A stretch of 64,000 nucleotides of DNA. Source: Sulfurospirillum diekertiae. GTDB lineage: Bacteria; Campylobacterota; Campylobacteria; Campylobacterales; Sulfurospirillaceae. The stretch covers positions 1,922,001 through 1,986,000 of the forward strand of contig NZ_CP023275.1 in assembly GCF_002309535.1 (NCBI RefSeq). The letters run 5' to 3'. The position numbers were made by a program, and so were the translations under genes. The notes below the pieces were generated by a model. That model worked only from the letters and a program-made list of their open reading frames with translations, had not been told where the DNA came from and did not search any database. Numbering within the stretch: the first letter of the stretch is position 1; every line of letters starts with the position of its first letter. Of the stretch, positions 37,252 through 45,794 are shown one piece after another.

Positions 37252-37704
37252 CTACTTTTTAATAAGCTTTTGATTATTAGGATTGGACATAAGCGCTTCC
37301 ATTGAGCGTTTTAGTCCAGTCTCTTTAGGCACTTTTACGTGAGATTTTGGAGGTGTACTTAAGTTAATAAATACAGGAATCTCTTCAATAATAATCTGTA
37401 AAATTGCTTCAATCGGTAAACTAACCAAAGAGCCAAAATTATCGCTACCAAACCCTGCTTCAAAGCTAATTCTTCCATTGTAAACTTGGGTACTCTCAAA
37501 GGTATACCCTGCTAAAAAGAACATCGTAATCGGCTTAAAGTTCTGTCTGATTTCAGAAGGCAACTCAGGATCAAAGGTAACATCAGAGATATTTGTTAAA
37601 ATTGAAAAATTTACCCCACGCTTAAGCAACAACTCCAACACCTCTTTGGTGTGCCTTTTCATTAATCCATAAAACTCTTCACTCCCAAGTAACGCTTCAA
37701 GCAT
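37252..37704 (-). CDS. SspB-like conserved protein (possible ClpXP adaptor)
   Basis: A 150-residue soluble protein. The order of elements resembles SspB: an N-terminal helix (LMKRHTKEVLELLLKRGVNFSIL), a beta strand region with TFDPELPSEIRQNFKP, then the segment GRISFEAGFGSDNFGSLVSLPIEAIL, which is close to the SspB pattern of a beta strand, FNARFGG-like turn and VPLAAVLAI. The C-terminal tail (from about 120) is basic and flexible, where SspB carries its ClpX-binding tail. SspB function in this phylum is unproven. It overlaps the end of pepF by 8 bp. Confidence 0.55.
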   Translation of the reverse strand: MLEALLGSEEFYGLMKRHTKEVLELLLKRGVNFSILTNISDVTFDPELPSEIRQNFKPITMFFLAGYTFESTQVYNGRISFEAGFGSDNFGSLVSLPIEAILQIIIEEIPVFINLSTPPKSHVKVPKETGLKRSMEALMSNPNNQKLIKK

Positions 37705-39436
37705 CGCACATTCCTTTAAATTCTGCTAAGAGGGATTCTATTTCGCTAATACCTAATTGCCAAAAATGCTCATCTTCAATGTCAAACCCAAATTTTTTAA
37801 TCAACTCTTTTGGACTTTGACTTCCACCTGCACTCAAAAAGCTTGTGTAATTTTGAACAAAGACTGCTTTATCACTTTTTTTATACAGTCCGTAAAGTGC
37901 TAAAACCAGTAATTGCCCATAACTGTAGGCATAACAGTAAAAAGGTGAGTGAATAAAATGAGGAATATAGCTCCACCAAAGCGCGTAATCTTTTGTGAGT
38001 GTAATACTCTTGCCAAACATTTTTTGACTCTCTTGCATCCAATACTGGTTAAATGTCTCAAGATCCAACTCGCCTTCGTGCGCATGTACTTTACGCTCAA
38101 ACGTTGTGAAATTGATTTGTCGGTAAAGGGTAGAAAAAATATCTTCAATTTTACTGGCATATAAAGAGCGTTTTTCACTCACGCTCAAATTATCTTTAAT
38201 AGCATCAAAGGCAAGCATTTCCGCAAAGACAGACGCTGTTTCAGACGTCGTTAAAGGTGTATCACTGCCAAGATAGCCGACATCGCGTGAGAGATACTGA
38301 TGAATTGCATGCCCTAGTTCATGCGCCAAAGTAAAGAGGTCACGTCTCGTATCGGTATGGTTTAAAAGCACATAGGGATGTGTACTCGGCGTTGCTGGAT
38401 GAGAAAATGCTCCACCCCTTTTTTTATCTTTAGGGAATACGTCAATCCACCCTTTTTCAAAAGCCATAGAGGCAATTTCATAAAATTTAGGATTGAACTT
38501 TTTAAAGGCATCAAGCACTATTTTCTTCGATGTTTGAAAATCAAATTTTTCCGTGGATTCTTCCAATGGGGCATAACGATCGTACTCATAAAGCTCAGTG
38601 AGTCCTAAAAGTTTTGCTTTAGCAACGTAATAATCTTGTACCAAATGAAAACTACTTTCAGCACTTTTAATCAAAGCGTCGACACTTTTTTGTGTAATTT
38701 TATTATCCATATGGCGTGACTGTTCCGCATTTTTGTAACCACGAAGTTCACATTCGCTTGCGAGATCCGTTTTAATCATATTGAAGATGTATGCCAAAAG
38801 GGGTTGATGCGGTTTAAGTCCTTTTGTAAAAGCACTGGCTACTTTTTGACGCACTTCACGATTGGAGTCTTGAAGTTTGCTGAGTATCTCCTCTTCGGAG
38901 AGCTTTTCACCCTCATAAGAAAACTTCAAGCGGCTAAAATGCTCATCGAAAAGTCTGCTAAATGCCGAAGCTGAAGTCATCTCTTTTTTAAGAAGAATAC
39001 GCTCTTCTTTTTGACTAAGCTGATAAGGCTTCTCTTCCATCAGTGATTCTAAATAATATTTATAGGTGGGAGCCGCTGCGATCAACTCTTCTTGTTTTGG
39101 TTTAGAAAGCTTGTTAAATTCAAGTTCAAAAAAGAGAAGATCTTCAGCGATAGTGCTATGGGCTTGCTGGTATTTGGCATAAAATCCGCCATTGTCGCTA
39201 TTGGTTGCAAACTTTAAAAAAGCATACGTCATAATACGACCCAAGGTCTCATTGATCGATTCATACTCTCTAATTGATTCTAAAAACTCATTAACATGTA
39301 ACTCTTTAAGTTTACCTTTGCAAACAGATGCAAAACTTTTTGCACGTGATGCGGCATCTTTTAAATCCGCTTCTAATACGGTTTCATTTTCATAGAGTGC
39401 TGAAAGATCCCAATTCAAATTTATTCCTTTATCCAT
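37697..39436 (-). CDS. pepF: M3 family oligoendopeptidase F
   Basis: Zinc-dependent cytosolic peptidase for short peptides. 579 residues with LFTLAHELGHAIHQYLS (HExxH) around residue 365 and a downstream Glu (ETASVFAEML) as third ligand. The N-terminal helical domain (LNWDLSALYENE) is typical. It follows pabC with a 16-bp overlap and precedes the SspB-like gene. Confidence 0.93.
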   Translation of the reverse strand: MDKGINLNWDLSALYENETVLEADLKDAASRAKSFASVCKGKLKELHVNEFLESIREYESINETLGRIMTYAFLKFATNSDNGGFYAKYQQAHSTIAEDLLFFELEFNKLSKPKQEELIAAAPTYKYYLESLMEEKPYQLSQKEERILLKKEMTSASAFSRLFDEHFSRLKFSYEGEKLSEEEILSKLQDSNREVRQKVASAFTKGLKPHQPLLAYIFNMIKTDLASECELRGYKNAEQSRHMDNKITQKSVDALIKSAESSFHLVQDYYVAKAKLLGLTELYEYDRYAPLEESTEKFDFQTSKKIVLDAFKKFNPKFYEIASMAFEKGWIDVFPKDKKRGGAFSHPATPSTHPYVLLNHTDTRRDLFTLAHELGHAIHQYLSRDVGYLGSDTPLTTSETASVFAEMLAFDAIKDNLSVSEKRSLYASKIEDIFSTLYRQINFTTFERKVHAHEGELDLETFNQYWMQESQKMFGKSITLTKDYALWWSYIPHFIHSPFYCYAYSYGQLLVLALYGLYKKSDKAVFVQNYTSFLSAGGSQSPKELIKKFGFDIEDEHFWQLGISEIESLLAEFKGMCDA

Positions 39437-40017
39437 AATACGTTATCAATGATTTTAAATCCTATAAGTGCATTCATTATAGCAAATTTCTGAGCTTTTT
39501 GAAGGCTTTTCATGTCCAAAACTTCAGCTTTGAGTGCACCACTTTTAAGCAATCGCTCTCGTGTCGTTCCCTTTAAAAGTGGATGAAGTGGCGTTTTCCA
39601 TTCACCATCAATTAAAAGCGCAATATTTGCGATACTCGTATCTTGAAGCTTCCCTTTACATGTAAAGATAACATCATCACTATTTCCTTGTAAATGGGCA
39701 TTTAAAGCCTCTCGATTACAATATTTATATGCGTAATCTATTTCAGTCTCGACGAATGCAAATGTTTGAAGTGTGCGTAGAGCGCAAGGAATATACTCAA
39801 TTTTCTGAAGCACTTCAGCATATTCAACACGTACTCGATAAATACCCTCTTTAGGAGGAGACAAATGCTCTGAGAGAACGATTTTAGACATTGAGCCGTA
39901 AAGCGCTTGACGCGTTTGATCAAACCGTGCCTGATGAAAGGCAAGGTGGAAAATTTTGCCATCTACCGCTTTAAGCGTCTCAAAACAGGGAGATGTAGAC
40001 TTTATCACACAACTCAT
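39421..40017 (-). CDS. pabC: aminotransferase class IV, probable 4-amino-4-deoxychorismate lyase
   Basis: Produces p-aminobenzoate from aminodeoxychorismate for folate synthesis. The 198-residue protein has the class IV fold with RVRVEYAE, the GNSDDVIFTCKGKLQDTSIANIAL segment (where ExxxxNI/L is usual) and TPLHPLLKGTTRERLL. It is short for the family and lacks a clear N-terminal PLP Lys motif, so the lyase role comes mostly from its position after pabB. Start at 40017 is set by AAAAGGAG seven bases upstream; 38 bp overlap with pabB. Confidence 0.82.
   Translation of the reverse strand: MSCVIKSTSPCFETLKAVDGKIFHLAFHQARFDQTRQALYGSMSKIVLSEHLSPPKEGIYRVRVEYAEVLQKIEYIPCALRTLQTFAFVETEIDYAYKYCNREALNAHLQGNSDDVIFTCKGKLQDTSIANIALLIDGEWKTPLHPLLKGTTRERLLKSGALKAEVLDMKSLQKAQKFAIMNALIGFKIIDNVLWIKE
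39655..39666. repeat. TTTACATGTAAA palindrome inside pabC
   Basis: Read in the FTCK frame (VIFTCKGKLQ). Confidence 0.9.
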
Positions 40018-40942
40018 CGTACTCCTTTTCTGCCTCACTCAAAAGCGTAATACCGCCACCACTTTTAAACACATAACCTTCTTTTGTCTTTTCCAAAAAG
40101 CGAATCATCACAGCGCTGTCTAAAGTTTTTCCATCATAGACACCAAAGATGCCCGTAAAAAAGCCCCTATCGTAACCTTCTAGACGTTTTATAACCTCCA
40201 CGCTACTGCGTTTGGGTGTGCCACTGATAGAACCAGCAGGCAATAATGTTGCAAGGATCGTGCCAACAGTATTATGCCAATTTTCATCCAACATCCCTGT
40301 GATCTTAGAGCTAACCTGTAAAAGCTCTTTGTCGCCTGCTTGAATCTTTTCTACGTAGCGAAACTGCTCCACACACACGTCTTTTGACACCATAGAGAGG
40401 TCATTGCGTAAAAGATCAACCACCATCACGTGCTCCGCTTTTTCTTTCTCATCGTTTAAGATCATCTCCTTAGCATTAGGAATGCTCGCATCAATCGTAC
40501 CTTTCATCGGATAGGTGCTGATGCGATTGTTCCTTATTTCTACAAAACGCTCGGGTGAAAAACAGACAAATGCTTCATGATAACAGAGTTTAAATGGAGC
40601 ATTGGCGGTATAAAAAAGATTTTCGAGTGAACACGAGAGCTCAATTCGTGTAGGAGATGTCAGGTTAAGCAAATAGGTATTGCCTGCTTTTATCTCTTCA
40701 ATAACCGCTTCCATCTGAGCACGATACTGCTCTTTTGAAGGAGGTGTTTTCGACCAAGAAAAATCTTTACATGTAAAAGTATTAGAGGCATTACTTTGGG
40801 TTTCTAATTGGTATAAAACACCATGAGGAATGGCATCAAGAACAAATGCCTCAAACTGTTTTTCCGCATAATCAATCATAAAGAAGAAAGGTGTTTTCTC
40901 CTTACCAAAGGCATTGAGTTTCGAGGCAAACTCAATGTTCAA
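39980..40942 (-). CDS. pabB: aminodeoxychorismate synthase component I
   Basis: Aminates chorismate with ammonia from a PabA glutaminase (not in the window). The 320-residue chorismate-binding domain has [18 protein letters not shown], [37 protein letters not shown] and [11 protein letters not shown] motifs. It lacks the N-terminal portion of longer TrpE-like proteins, which is normal for this type. It overlaps pyrB by 11 bp. Confidence 0.93.
   Translation of the reverse strand: MNIEFASKLNAFGKEKTPFFFMIDYAEKQFEAFVLDAIPHGVLYQLETQSNASNTFTCKDFSWSKTPPSKEQYRAQMEAVIEEIKAGNTYLLNLTSPTRIELSCSLENLFYTANAPFKLCYHEAFVCFSPERFVEIRNNRISTYPMKGTIDASIPNAKEMILNDEKEKAEHVMVVDLLRNDLSMVSKDVCVEQFRYVEKIQAGDKELLQVSSKITGMLDENWHNTVGTILATLLPAGSISGTPKRSSVEVIKRLEGYDRGFFTGIFGVYDGKTLDSAVMIRFLEKTKEGYVFKSGGGITLLSEAEKEYDELCDKVYISLF
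40766..40777. repeat. TTTACATGTAAA palindrome inside pabB
   Basis: Read in the FTCK frame (NTFTCKDFS). Confidence 0.9.
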
Positions 40943-41804
40943 TCAGCTTCTCCAAAACCGCCATTCTCACGGCTACACCATTTTTCACTTGCTCTAAAAT
41001 TTTAGAGCGTGGATCTTTCATCATGAAATCATCGACATCGACATTACGGTGTACAGGGCCTGGATGAAGAATGATGATGTCACGATCTCCCATGAGTTTT
41101 GACGTGATGCAAAAATCAGCACCATAATCTTTTAGTGAAGCATAAATTTGATTTGCGTGGCGCTCCGTTTGAGCACGTAAACTCATAATCACATCGACTT
41201 CATCAATCACTTCTTCAATAGTGTGGTATACGCGAAGGTCTGTTTGAGGCAAGAAATGTGGCGGTCCTACTAAAATGACTTCAACGCCTACTCGCGCTAG
41301 AAGCTCAATGTTGCTGTTCGCAACTCTGGAGTTTTTGATATCTCCCACAATGGCCACTTTTTTACCACGAACATCACCAAAATGGCGTTTCATGGTAAAC
41401 AGATCGAGCAAGGCTTGCGTCGGGTGTGCGTGAGCGCCATCACCACCATTGACAATTGGGCAGTTAACATAGTTAGCTAAGATATGTGGTACTCCTGAGC
41501 TTTTATGACGTACCACGATAGCATCAGGTCCCATGGCATCAAGATTTGCCGCGGTATCAAAAAGTGTTTCACCTTTGCTAGAAGAGCTACGTGAGACATC
41601 AAGACTAACAACCATTGCACCAAGGCGTTTGGCTGCAATTTCAAAACTACTTCGTGTTCTAGTAGAGTTTTCAAAAAAGATGGTAATGACCGTTTTATTT
41701 TTTAAAATTTCTCGTGGTTTTTCATCCAAAAACTCTGTTGCCCTCTCAAGCAACTTCTCAATCTCTTCCAACGAAAAATCCCGTGTATTAATCAAATGGT
41801 TCAC
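40932..41804 (-). CDS. pyrB: aspartate carbamoyltransferase catalytic subunit
   Basis: Forms carbamoyl aspartate in pyrimidine synthesis. 290 residues with the carbamoyl phosphate site [42 protein letters not shown] and [10 protein letters not shown]. Although the frame is open far upstream, homologues start at the residue matching GTG 41804 ([10 protein letters not shown]), and AAGGAG lies seven bases before it. No pyrI is adjacent. Confidence 0.95.
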   Translation of the reverse strand: MNHLINTRDFSLEEIEKLLERATEFLDEKPREILKNKTVITIFFENSTRTRSSFEIAAKRLGAMVVSLDVSRSSSSKGETLFDTAANLDAMGPDAIVVRHKSSGVPHILANYVNCPIVNGGDGAHAHPTQALLDLFTMKRHFGDVRGKKVAIVGDIKNSRVANSNIELLARVGVEVILVGPPHFLPQTDLRVYHTIEEVIDEVDVIMSLRAQTERHANQIYASLKDYGADFCITSKLMGDRDIIILHPGPVHRNVDVDDFMMKDPRSKILEQVKNGVAVRMAVLEKLIEH

Positions 41805-41886
41805 GCACCGCTCCTTCATGATTTTGCGAAAATAATAACAAAATTTGACTGTAAGTTTCGTTAACACTTCATTCAATTCTCTGTGG

Positions 41887-41892
41887 TACAAT
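41887..41892 (+). promoter_or_regulatory. -10 box for the glycine-zipper gene
   Basis: TACAAT 21 bp before the ATG at 41913, followed by AAAGGAGGT, the strongest ribosome-binding site in the window. Confidence 0.45.
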
Positions 41893-41912
41893 TCCGCGAA
41901 AAAGGAGGTAAC

Positions 41913-42437
41913 ATGAAAAAAATCTTTTACGCCCCGCTTCTGTTTGTGAGTTCTCTCCTTTATGCGGAGACCATGCATATGGCAGAAGAGGTACGCGTGA
42001 TCACCAGTAAACCCGAGTACCGAATGGTCACATCGCGGGTACCGTACCAAGAGTGTTGGGATGAACAAGTCGCCGTACAATACGCTCCTCCACCGCCTAG
42101 CGAAGGAAGCGGCGTTGCAGGAGCACTCATCGGCGGTGTCGCAGGTGGCGTTTTAGGACACCAAATCGGTAGTGGCAAGGGTAATACAGCCGCAACTGTG
42201 GGTGGAGCCATCGTAGGAACCCTCGTGGGTAAAAATATCGGCGAACAAAGTGCTAGCAGTACACCACCACCTCCCGGTTATCGTATGGAGCGACGTTGTA
42301 CCACACGCTATGAAGAAAAAAGTTCCGAGCAGTTTATGGGGTACCGCAATACCGCCAATTACAAAGGTCAAACGATCGTGAAGTATTCGGACAAACCCTT
42401 AGAGTTTATCCACCTCGACGTCATGGTAACTTACTAA
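41913..42437 (+). CDS. glycine zipper 2TM domain protein (17 kDa surface-antigen type)
   Basis: A 174-residue envelope protein. A signal peptide with cleavage near LLYAET (AxA-like) is followed by a pair of small-residue helices [19 protein letters not shown] and [19 protein letters not shown], the glycine zipper of Rickettsia 17-kDa-type proteins, and a C-terminal Tyr/Arg-rich part. It is probably outer-membrane or periplasmic. There is no lipobox Cys. Its 3' end overlaps bioD on the opposite strand by 39 bp. Confidence 0.85.
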   Translation: MKKIFYAPLLFVSSLLYAETMHMAEEVRVITSKPEYRMVTSRVPYQECWDEQVAVQYAPPPPSEGSGVAGALIGGVAGGVLGHQIGSGKGNTAATVGGAIVGTLVGKNIGEQSASSTPPPPGYRMERRCTTRYEEKSSEQFMGYRNTANYKGQTIVKYSDKPLEFIHLDVMVTY

Positions 42438-43073
42438 ACTTTTGATGATTTCATCGCAATCGTCTTGAAGCGAAAGCACTCTGCCAAACAGTTTTTTAAA
42501 AAATGGCAGAGTGATTTCATCGAAACGGGTACGATCACCTCTAAAATTGATGCACCATTCATAATCATCTACCCCTAGACCATCTAAAAGATGAAGATTA
42601 AGCAAAATGTCGTTAATACATCCTAGTTGGTCATGCCCAACCAAGAGTGTTTTGGCATGAAAGAGACGAATAAAATCGTACATGTAGAGATCTTCTTCAA
42701 TCGGAACTAGAAGTCCGCCTGCTCCTTCAATGAGGACAATATCACACAATGCTTCGATCTTTGCGTAAGCACTTTCCAATAACTCTAAACTAATTTTCTT
42801 ACGCCCTTTTGCAACATAAGGAGCAGCTGGAAGTTCAAATTGATATGGCGTAATATCCCTCATCTTTAGGACTTCAAGTGCAGGATTTAAACGTTTTGCA
42901 TTTTCAAACAACACTGTAGCGTCTAAAGGATGCGTGATAACACCTGTCTCAATAGGTTTCATAACACCAACCTTGAGTCCTTTTGCGCTGAGTGCTTCAA
43001 GAAGCTTAAGAGTGGTATAGGTTTTCCCAATATCCGTATTGGTAGCAGTAATAAAAATTGGAGGGTATTTCAT
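42399..43073 (-). CDS. bioD: dethiobiotin synthetase
   Basis: Penultimate step of biotin synthesis, ATP-dependent ring closure of DAPA. 224 residues with P-loop TATNTDIGKTYTTLKLLEAL, KPIETGV (carbamate Lys), and IEGAGGLLVPI. bioF lies 20 kb away, so the pathway genes are dispersed. It has its own promoter-like TATAAT. Confidence 0.92.
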   Translation of the reverse strand: MKYPPIFITATNTDIGKTYTTLKLLEALSAKGLKVGVMKPIETGVITHPLDATVLFENAKRLNPALEVLKMRDITPYQFELPAAPYVAKGRKKISLELLESAYAKIEALCDIVLIEGAGGLLVPIEEDLYMYDFIRLFHAKTLLVGHDQLGCINDILLNLHLLDGLGVDDYEWCINFRGDRTRFDEITLPFFKKLFGRVLSLQDDCDEIIKSLVSYHDVEVDKL

Positions 43074-43091
43074 AGAGACTCTTTTTTGCAT

Positions 43092-43097
43092 ATTATA
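43092..43097 (-). promoter_or_regulatory. -10 box for bioD
   Basis: TATAAT on the minus strand, 19 bp before the bioD start. No BirA-type operator dyad is evident. Confidence 0.45.
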
Positions 43098-43119
43098 ACA
43101 AAAAAGGCTTAGAAGAAAC

Positions 43120-43137
43120 GGACGCCAAATAGCGTCC
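43120..43137 (-). terminator. terminator after the membrane-protein gene
   Basis: GGACGC-TATTTG-GCGTCC forms a 6-bp GC-rich stem nine bases after the stop of the gene at 43146-43568, followed by GTTTCTTC on the minus strand. Confidence 0.65.
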
Positions 43138-43145
43138 TTGTAATT

Positions 43146-43568
43146 TTAGCCGATGATATAGCGTGTTAAAAATGCAAGCGATGAGGCTACAATATGTGGT
43201 GCCCCATACAAAAATGTGGCAAATACTTGTATTAAAATGCTTTTTTTCAGTTTCATTCCAAAAATAATGATTGTCCCAATAAATGTTGTTGCAAAAATAT
43301 AAGAGAGTGCATGGGTTAACCCATAGCTTGGATTATACGTGATGCTTGCTAGGGCTAATGAAATCACATAAGAAGCTATAAAAAAACCAATTACATTAAA
43401 GAGTGTTTCATAGCGCTGAAACTTCTCATAAAAATCTTCTACACTCGGAGCGGGTAAGCCTTTAGACTCTTTAAGTTTCTTAGCAGCAATGGCTCTTTTC
43501 TCAAAAAAGAAAAAGACAAACAGCGTTGAAGCAACCCCAATCGGAACAATTAAGAACAGTGCATCCAT
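43146..43568 (-). CDS. hypothetical inner-membrane protein
   Basis: A 140-residue protein with four hydrophobic segments, at about residues 3-24, 57-77, 83-105 and 112-135, and a charged cytoplasmic-type loop at 25-55 (EKRAIAAKKLKESKG). No signal peptide, no recognised domain. It has a TACAAT box and an AAGGAG ribosome-binding site upstream and its own terminator, so it is a real single-gene unit. I do not recognise a family. Confidence 0.75.
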   Translation of the reverse strand: MDALFLIVPIGVASTLFVFFFFEKRAIAAKKLKESKGLPAPSVEDFYEKFQRYETLFNVIGFFIASYVISLALASITYNPSYGLTHALSYIFATTFIGTIIIFGMKLKKSILIQVFATFLYGAPHIVASSLAFLTRYIIG

Positions 43569-43604
43569 AACAAACTCCTTGTGTCATTTTTGTGATCTTT
43601 GAAG

Positions 43605-43610
43605 ATTGTA
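43605..43610 (-). promoter_or_regulatory. -10 box for the membrane-protein gene
   Basis: TACAAT on the minus strand, 37 bp before the start codon. Confidence 0.4.
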
Positions 43611-43662
43611 ACCTTGGTTTGTTTGGTGGTTGCTTAAAAGGATGAATTAATGATAATTTTAT

Positions 43663-44526
43663 TTATTTAAATCGTACGGGAACACAAAAGTCCAGATCAA
43701 ACGTCTCATTGGCATTGATAAAATGATTTTTTCGATATACCGCAAAAGAGGGAAGCGATGCCTTTTCGTAATTACTTTTGGGGAGCCATTCATGGTAAAT
43801 GACATCCATAAATTTTTTAAGATCACCATACACACCTTGCAATGAAAAAACGGCACAAAAGGTTTGAGGGATCCGCATTACGCCAACTTCTGCACTTCGA
43901 TAATATTTTTTACCCAAGGGAAGTTCTAAACATGCCACATAATGACACAAAGAGGACTCTACAAAGCGTGGATTACTATGATGTAACCCAATCATTGTTT
44001 GTTCAGAAAAGTCGATACCTTGACGTAATGCCCACTCTTGAAGCTTCAACCACGCCATCTTAATGCTGCGATCATACCCTTTATGCCTCACATAGGCCAC
44101 ATCAAAACTAGGCATCGTACCAATCTTTACATGTAAAGGTTTATCCACAAACGTATAGTCTCTATTTTCATTGGCTTTGTCCACTTCGCGCCATTTGGTT
44201 GGCGTTACACCAAAATTCTCTTTAAAGGCTTGCGAGAAGGAAGCATTGGAGATAAAACCCACTTCATGCATAATGTGCGTTATCGTAGCCTCTGGGTTAA
44301 AAAGTAAAAGATTAGCCGCATGTTCAAGCTTAACACGCTTAATGTAAGCGTGCAGACTTTCACTTGTCACTTCTTTAAAAATACGATTGAAATGAAACGG
44401 AGACATTGCCACCAAAGAGGAGAGCTCATCCACGCCAAAATTCTTTGCAATATCTCCATGGATATAAAAAAGCACTTCATTGACGCGCTCAATATGATCA
44501 TTTTTTGTGATTTGTTTCTGTTTCAT
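43663..44526 (-). CDS. AraC family regulator with GyrI-like effector domain
   Basis: A 287-residue regulator. The N-terminal AraC-type DNA-binding domain (about 10-108) has two helix-turn-helix units, including VDELSSLVAMSPFHFNRIFKEVT and FISNASFSQAFKENFGVTPTKWR. The C-terminal half (about 125-285) is a GyrI-like domain that binds small hydrophobic molecules, as in Rob and SoxS-related regulators. The start codon at 44526 sits where transcription is predicted to begin, inside a 14-bp palindrome. One palindrome copy (LHVK) lies in the linker. Confidence 0.9.
   Translation of the reverse strand: MKQKQITKNDHIERVNEVLFYIHGDIAKNFGVDELSSLVAMSPFHFNRIFKEVTSESLHAYIKRVKLEHAANLLLFNPEATITHIMHEVGFISNASFSQAFKENFGVTPTKWREVDKANENRDYTFVDKPLHVKIGTMPSFDVAYVRHKGYDRSIKMAWLKLQEWALRQGIDFSEQTMIGLHHSNPRFVESSLCHYVACLELPLGKKYYRSAEVGVMRIPQTFCAVFSLQGVYGDLKKFMDVIYHEWLPKSNYEKASLPSFAVYRKNHFINANETFDLDFCVPVRFK
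44126..44137. repeat. TTTACATGTAAA palindrome inside the AraC-type gene
   Basis: Read in the LHVK frame (KPLHVKIGTM), at the linker between the two domains. Confidence 0.9.
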
Positions 44527-44532
44527 GAAACA
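44519..44532. promoter_or_regulatory. 14-bp palindrome centred on the AraC-type start codon, possible autoregulatory operator
   Basis: TGTTTCATGAAACA is perfectly self-complementary and contains the ATG at its centre. It overlaps the predicted transcription start. Confidence 0.45.
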
Positions 44533-44538
44533 ATTATA
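44533..44538 (-). promoter_or_regulatory. -10 box for the AraC-type gene
   Basis: TATAAT on the minus strand ends six bases before the ATG, leaving no room for a leader or Shine-Dalgarno; a leaderless mRNA is predicted. Confidence 0.5.
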
Positions 44539-44595
44539 GCACAAATGGACAAAACTAATCCCTCATTTCATGTGGCTAATCCAAAGAAGAAGCGC

Positions 44596-44601
44596 TATAA
44601 T
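44596..44601 (+). promoter_or_regulatory. -10 box for the aminotransferase gene
   Basis: TATAAT 29 bp upstream of the ATG at 44631. Confidence 0.5.
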
Positions 44602-44630
44602 TTCGATACATTTTTAATAAAGGCTAGGCA

Positions 44631-45794
44631 ATGCAAACCAAATTTGCAAAACGTGTTACCACCGCATCACGTTCATTTACGCGAACAATCTTAGACTTAA
44701 CGGCACAAAGCTCCATTATCTCTTTTGCTGGCGGACTTCCTGATGCCGCTCTTTTCCCAAGAGACAGCATTGAAAAACATGCCAAAAAACTTTTTGAGAC
44801 AGAAGATAATCGTCTGTTCCAATACAGCAATGCTTCCGGTGTTGAGGCGCTCAAAGTTGAGATTGCTAAAAAATATGTGGGCACGACATCAGCAGAAATT
44901 ATGTTGACCAACGGTTCACAACAAGGGCTTGATTTAGTCTGTAAAACCTTTTTGGATGAAAAAGATTGTATTATCGTTGAAGATCCAAGCTACCTTGCAG
45001 CACTGGGACTTTTCCATATGTACAATGCAACGATCAAAGCAGCGCCACTCAACGCAAACGGTGTTGATACGGTTGCGCTTGAAGCGTTATTTCGCGATTA
45101 TTCACCTAAATTTTTCTATACGATACCCATTTTTCAAAACCCAACAGGTTATTCGTATACCCTTGAAACCCGCAAAGAAGTGGTACGAATTGCTAAAAAA
45201 TACAACGTTATTTTACTTGAAGATAGTCCTTACGAAGCTCTACGATATGACGGTGTTCAAACGACAGCCTTTGCTGATTTATTGCCTGAACTCACCATCG
45301 CGCTGGGAACATTTTCAAAAACTTTAGCACCCGATTTTCGCATCGGTTGGATGAGAGCACCTAAAGAGATTATCAGTGCATTAACACTCAGTAAAGAGAG
45401 TACGGATTTGCAAAATTCTAAGTTTTTCCAACACATTTGTGCAAAGATGATGCAAAGTGGTGAATTACAAGAGCATACCAAAACGTTGATCCAATATTAC
45501 CGTCCCAAACGAGATGCCATGGTAAAAGCACTCCACACCTATTTTAAAGAGAGCATTGAGTTCGTCGTACCTGAGGGTGGTATGTTTATTTGGGTTAATT
45601 TTAAAAAATGTGATGATAGTATGAAACTGTTTGATGTCGCCATCAAAAAAGGGGTTGCCTTTGTGCCGGGAAGTGTTTTCTTTGCCGATAAACGTGTCAG
45701 CTCTTACGGACGCCTCAACTACACAAACTCAAGTCTAGAACAGATTGAAGATGGTGTGAAAAAACTCCATGATGCCTATATAGAGCTTAGTTAA
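44631..45794 (+). CDS. PLP-dependent aminotransferase, class I/II (2-aminoadipate-aminotransferase-like)
   Basis: A 387-residue fold-type I aminotransferase. PLP contacts are visible: TNGSQQGLDLV, YTIPIFQNPTGYS, EDSPYEALRYDG and the Schiff-base Lys in LGTFSKTLAPDFRIGW; the carboxylate-binding Arg lies in YGRLNYTNSS. The type resembles LysN/aromatic aminotransferases related to the MocR family but lacks a DNA-binding domain. The substrate cannot be assigned. It converges on the DUF89 gene, the two stop codons sharing TTAA. Confidence 0.9.
   Translation: MQTKFAKRVTTASRSFTRTILDLTAQSSIISFAGGLPDAALFPRDSIEKHAKKLFETEDNRLFQYSNASGVEALKVEIAKKYVGTTSAEIMLTNGSQQGLDLVCKTFLDEKDCIIVEDPSYLAALGLFHMYNATIKAAPLNANGVDTVALEALFRDYSPKFFYTIPIFQNPTGYSYTLETRKEVVRIAKKYNVILLEDSPYEALRYDGVQTTAFADLLPELTIALGTFSKTLAPDFRIGWMRAPKEIISALTLSKESTDLQNSKFFQHICAKMMQSGELQEHTKTLIQYYRPKRDAMVKALHTYFKESIEFVVPEGGMFIWVNFKKCDDSMKLFDVAIKKGVAFVPGSVFFADKRVSSYGRLNYTNSSLEQIEDGVKKLHDAYIELS

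Noticed and set aside
41805..42080. Long N-terminal extension of pyrB
   Set aside because: Homologues start at the residue encoded by GTG 41804, which has a strong ribosome-binding site; the extension overlaps the promoter of the divergent glycine-zipper gene.
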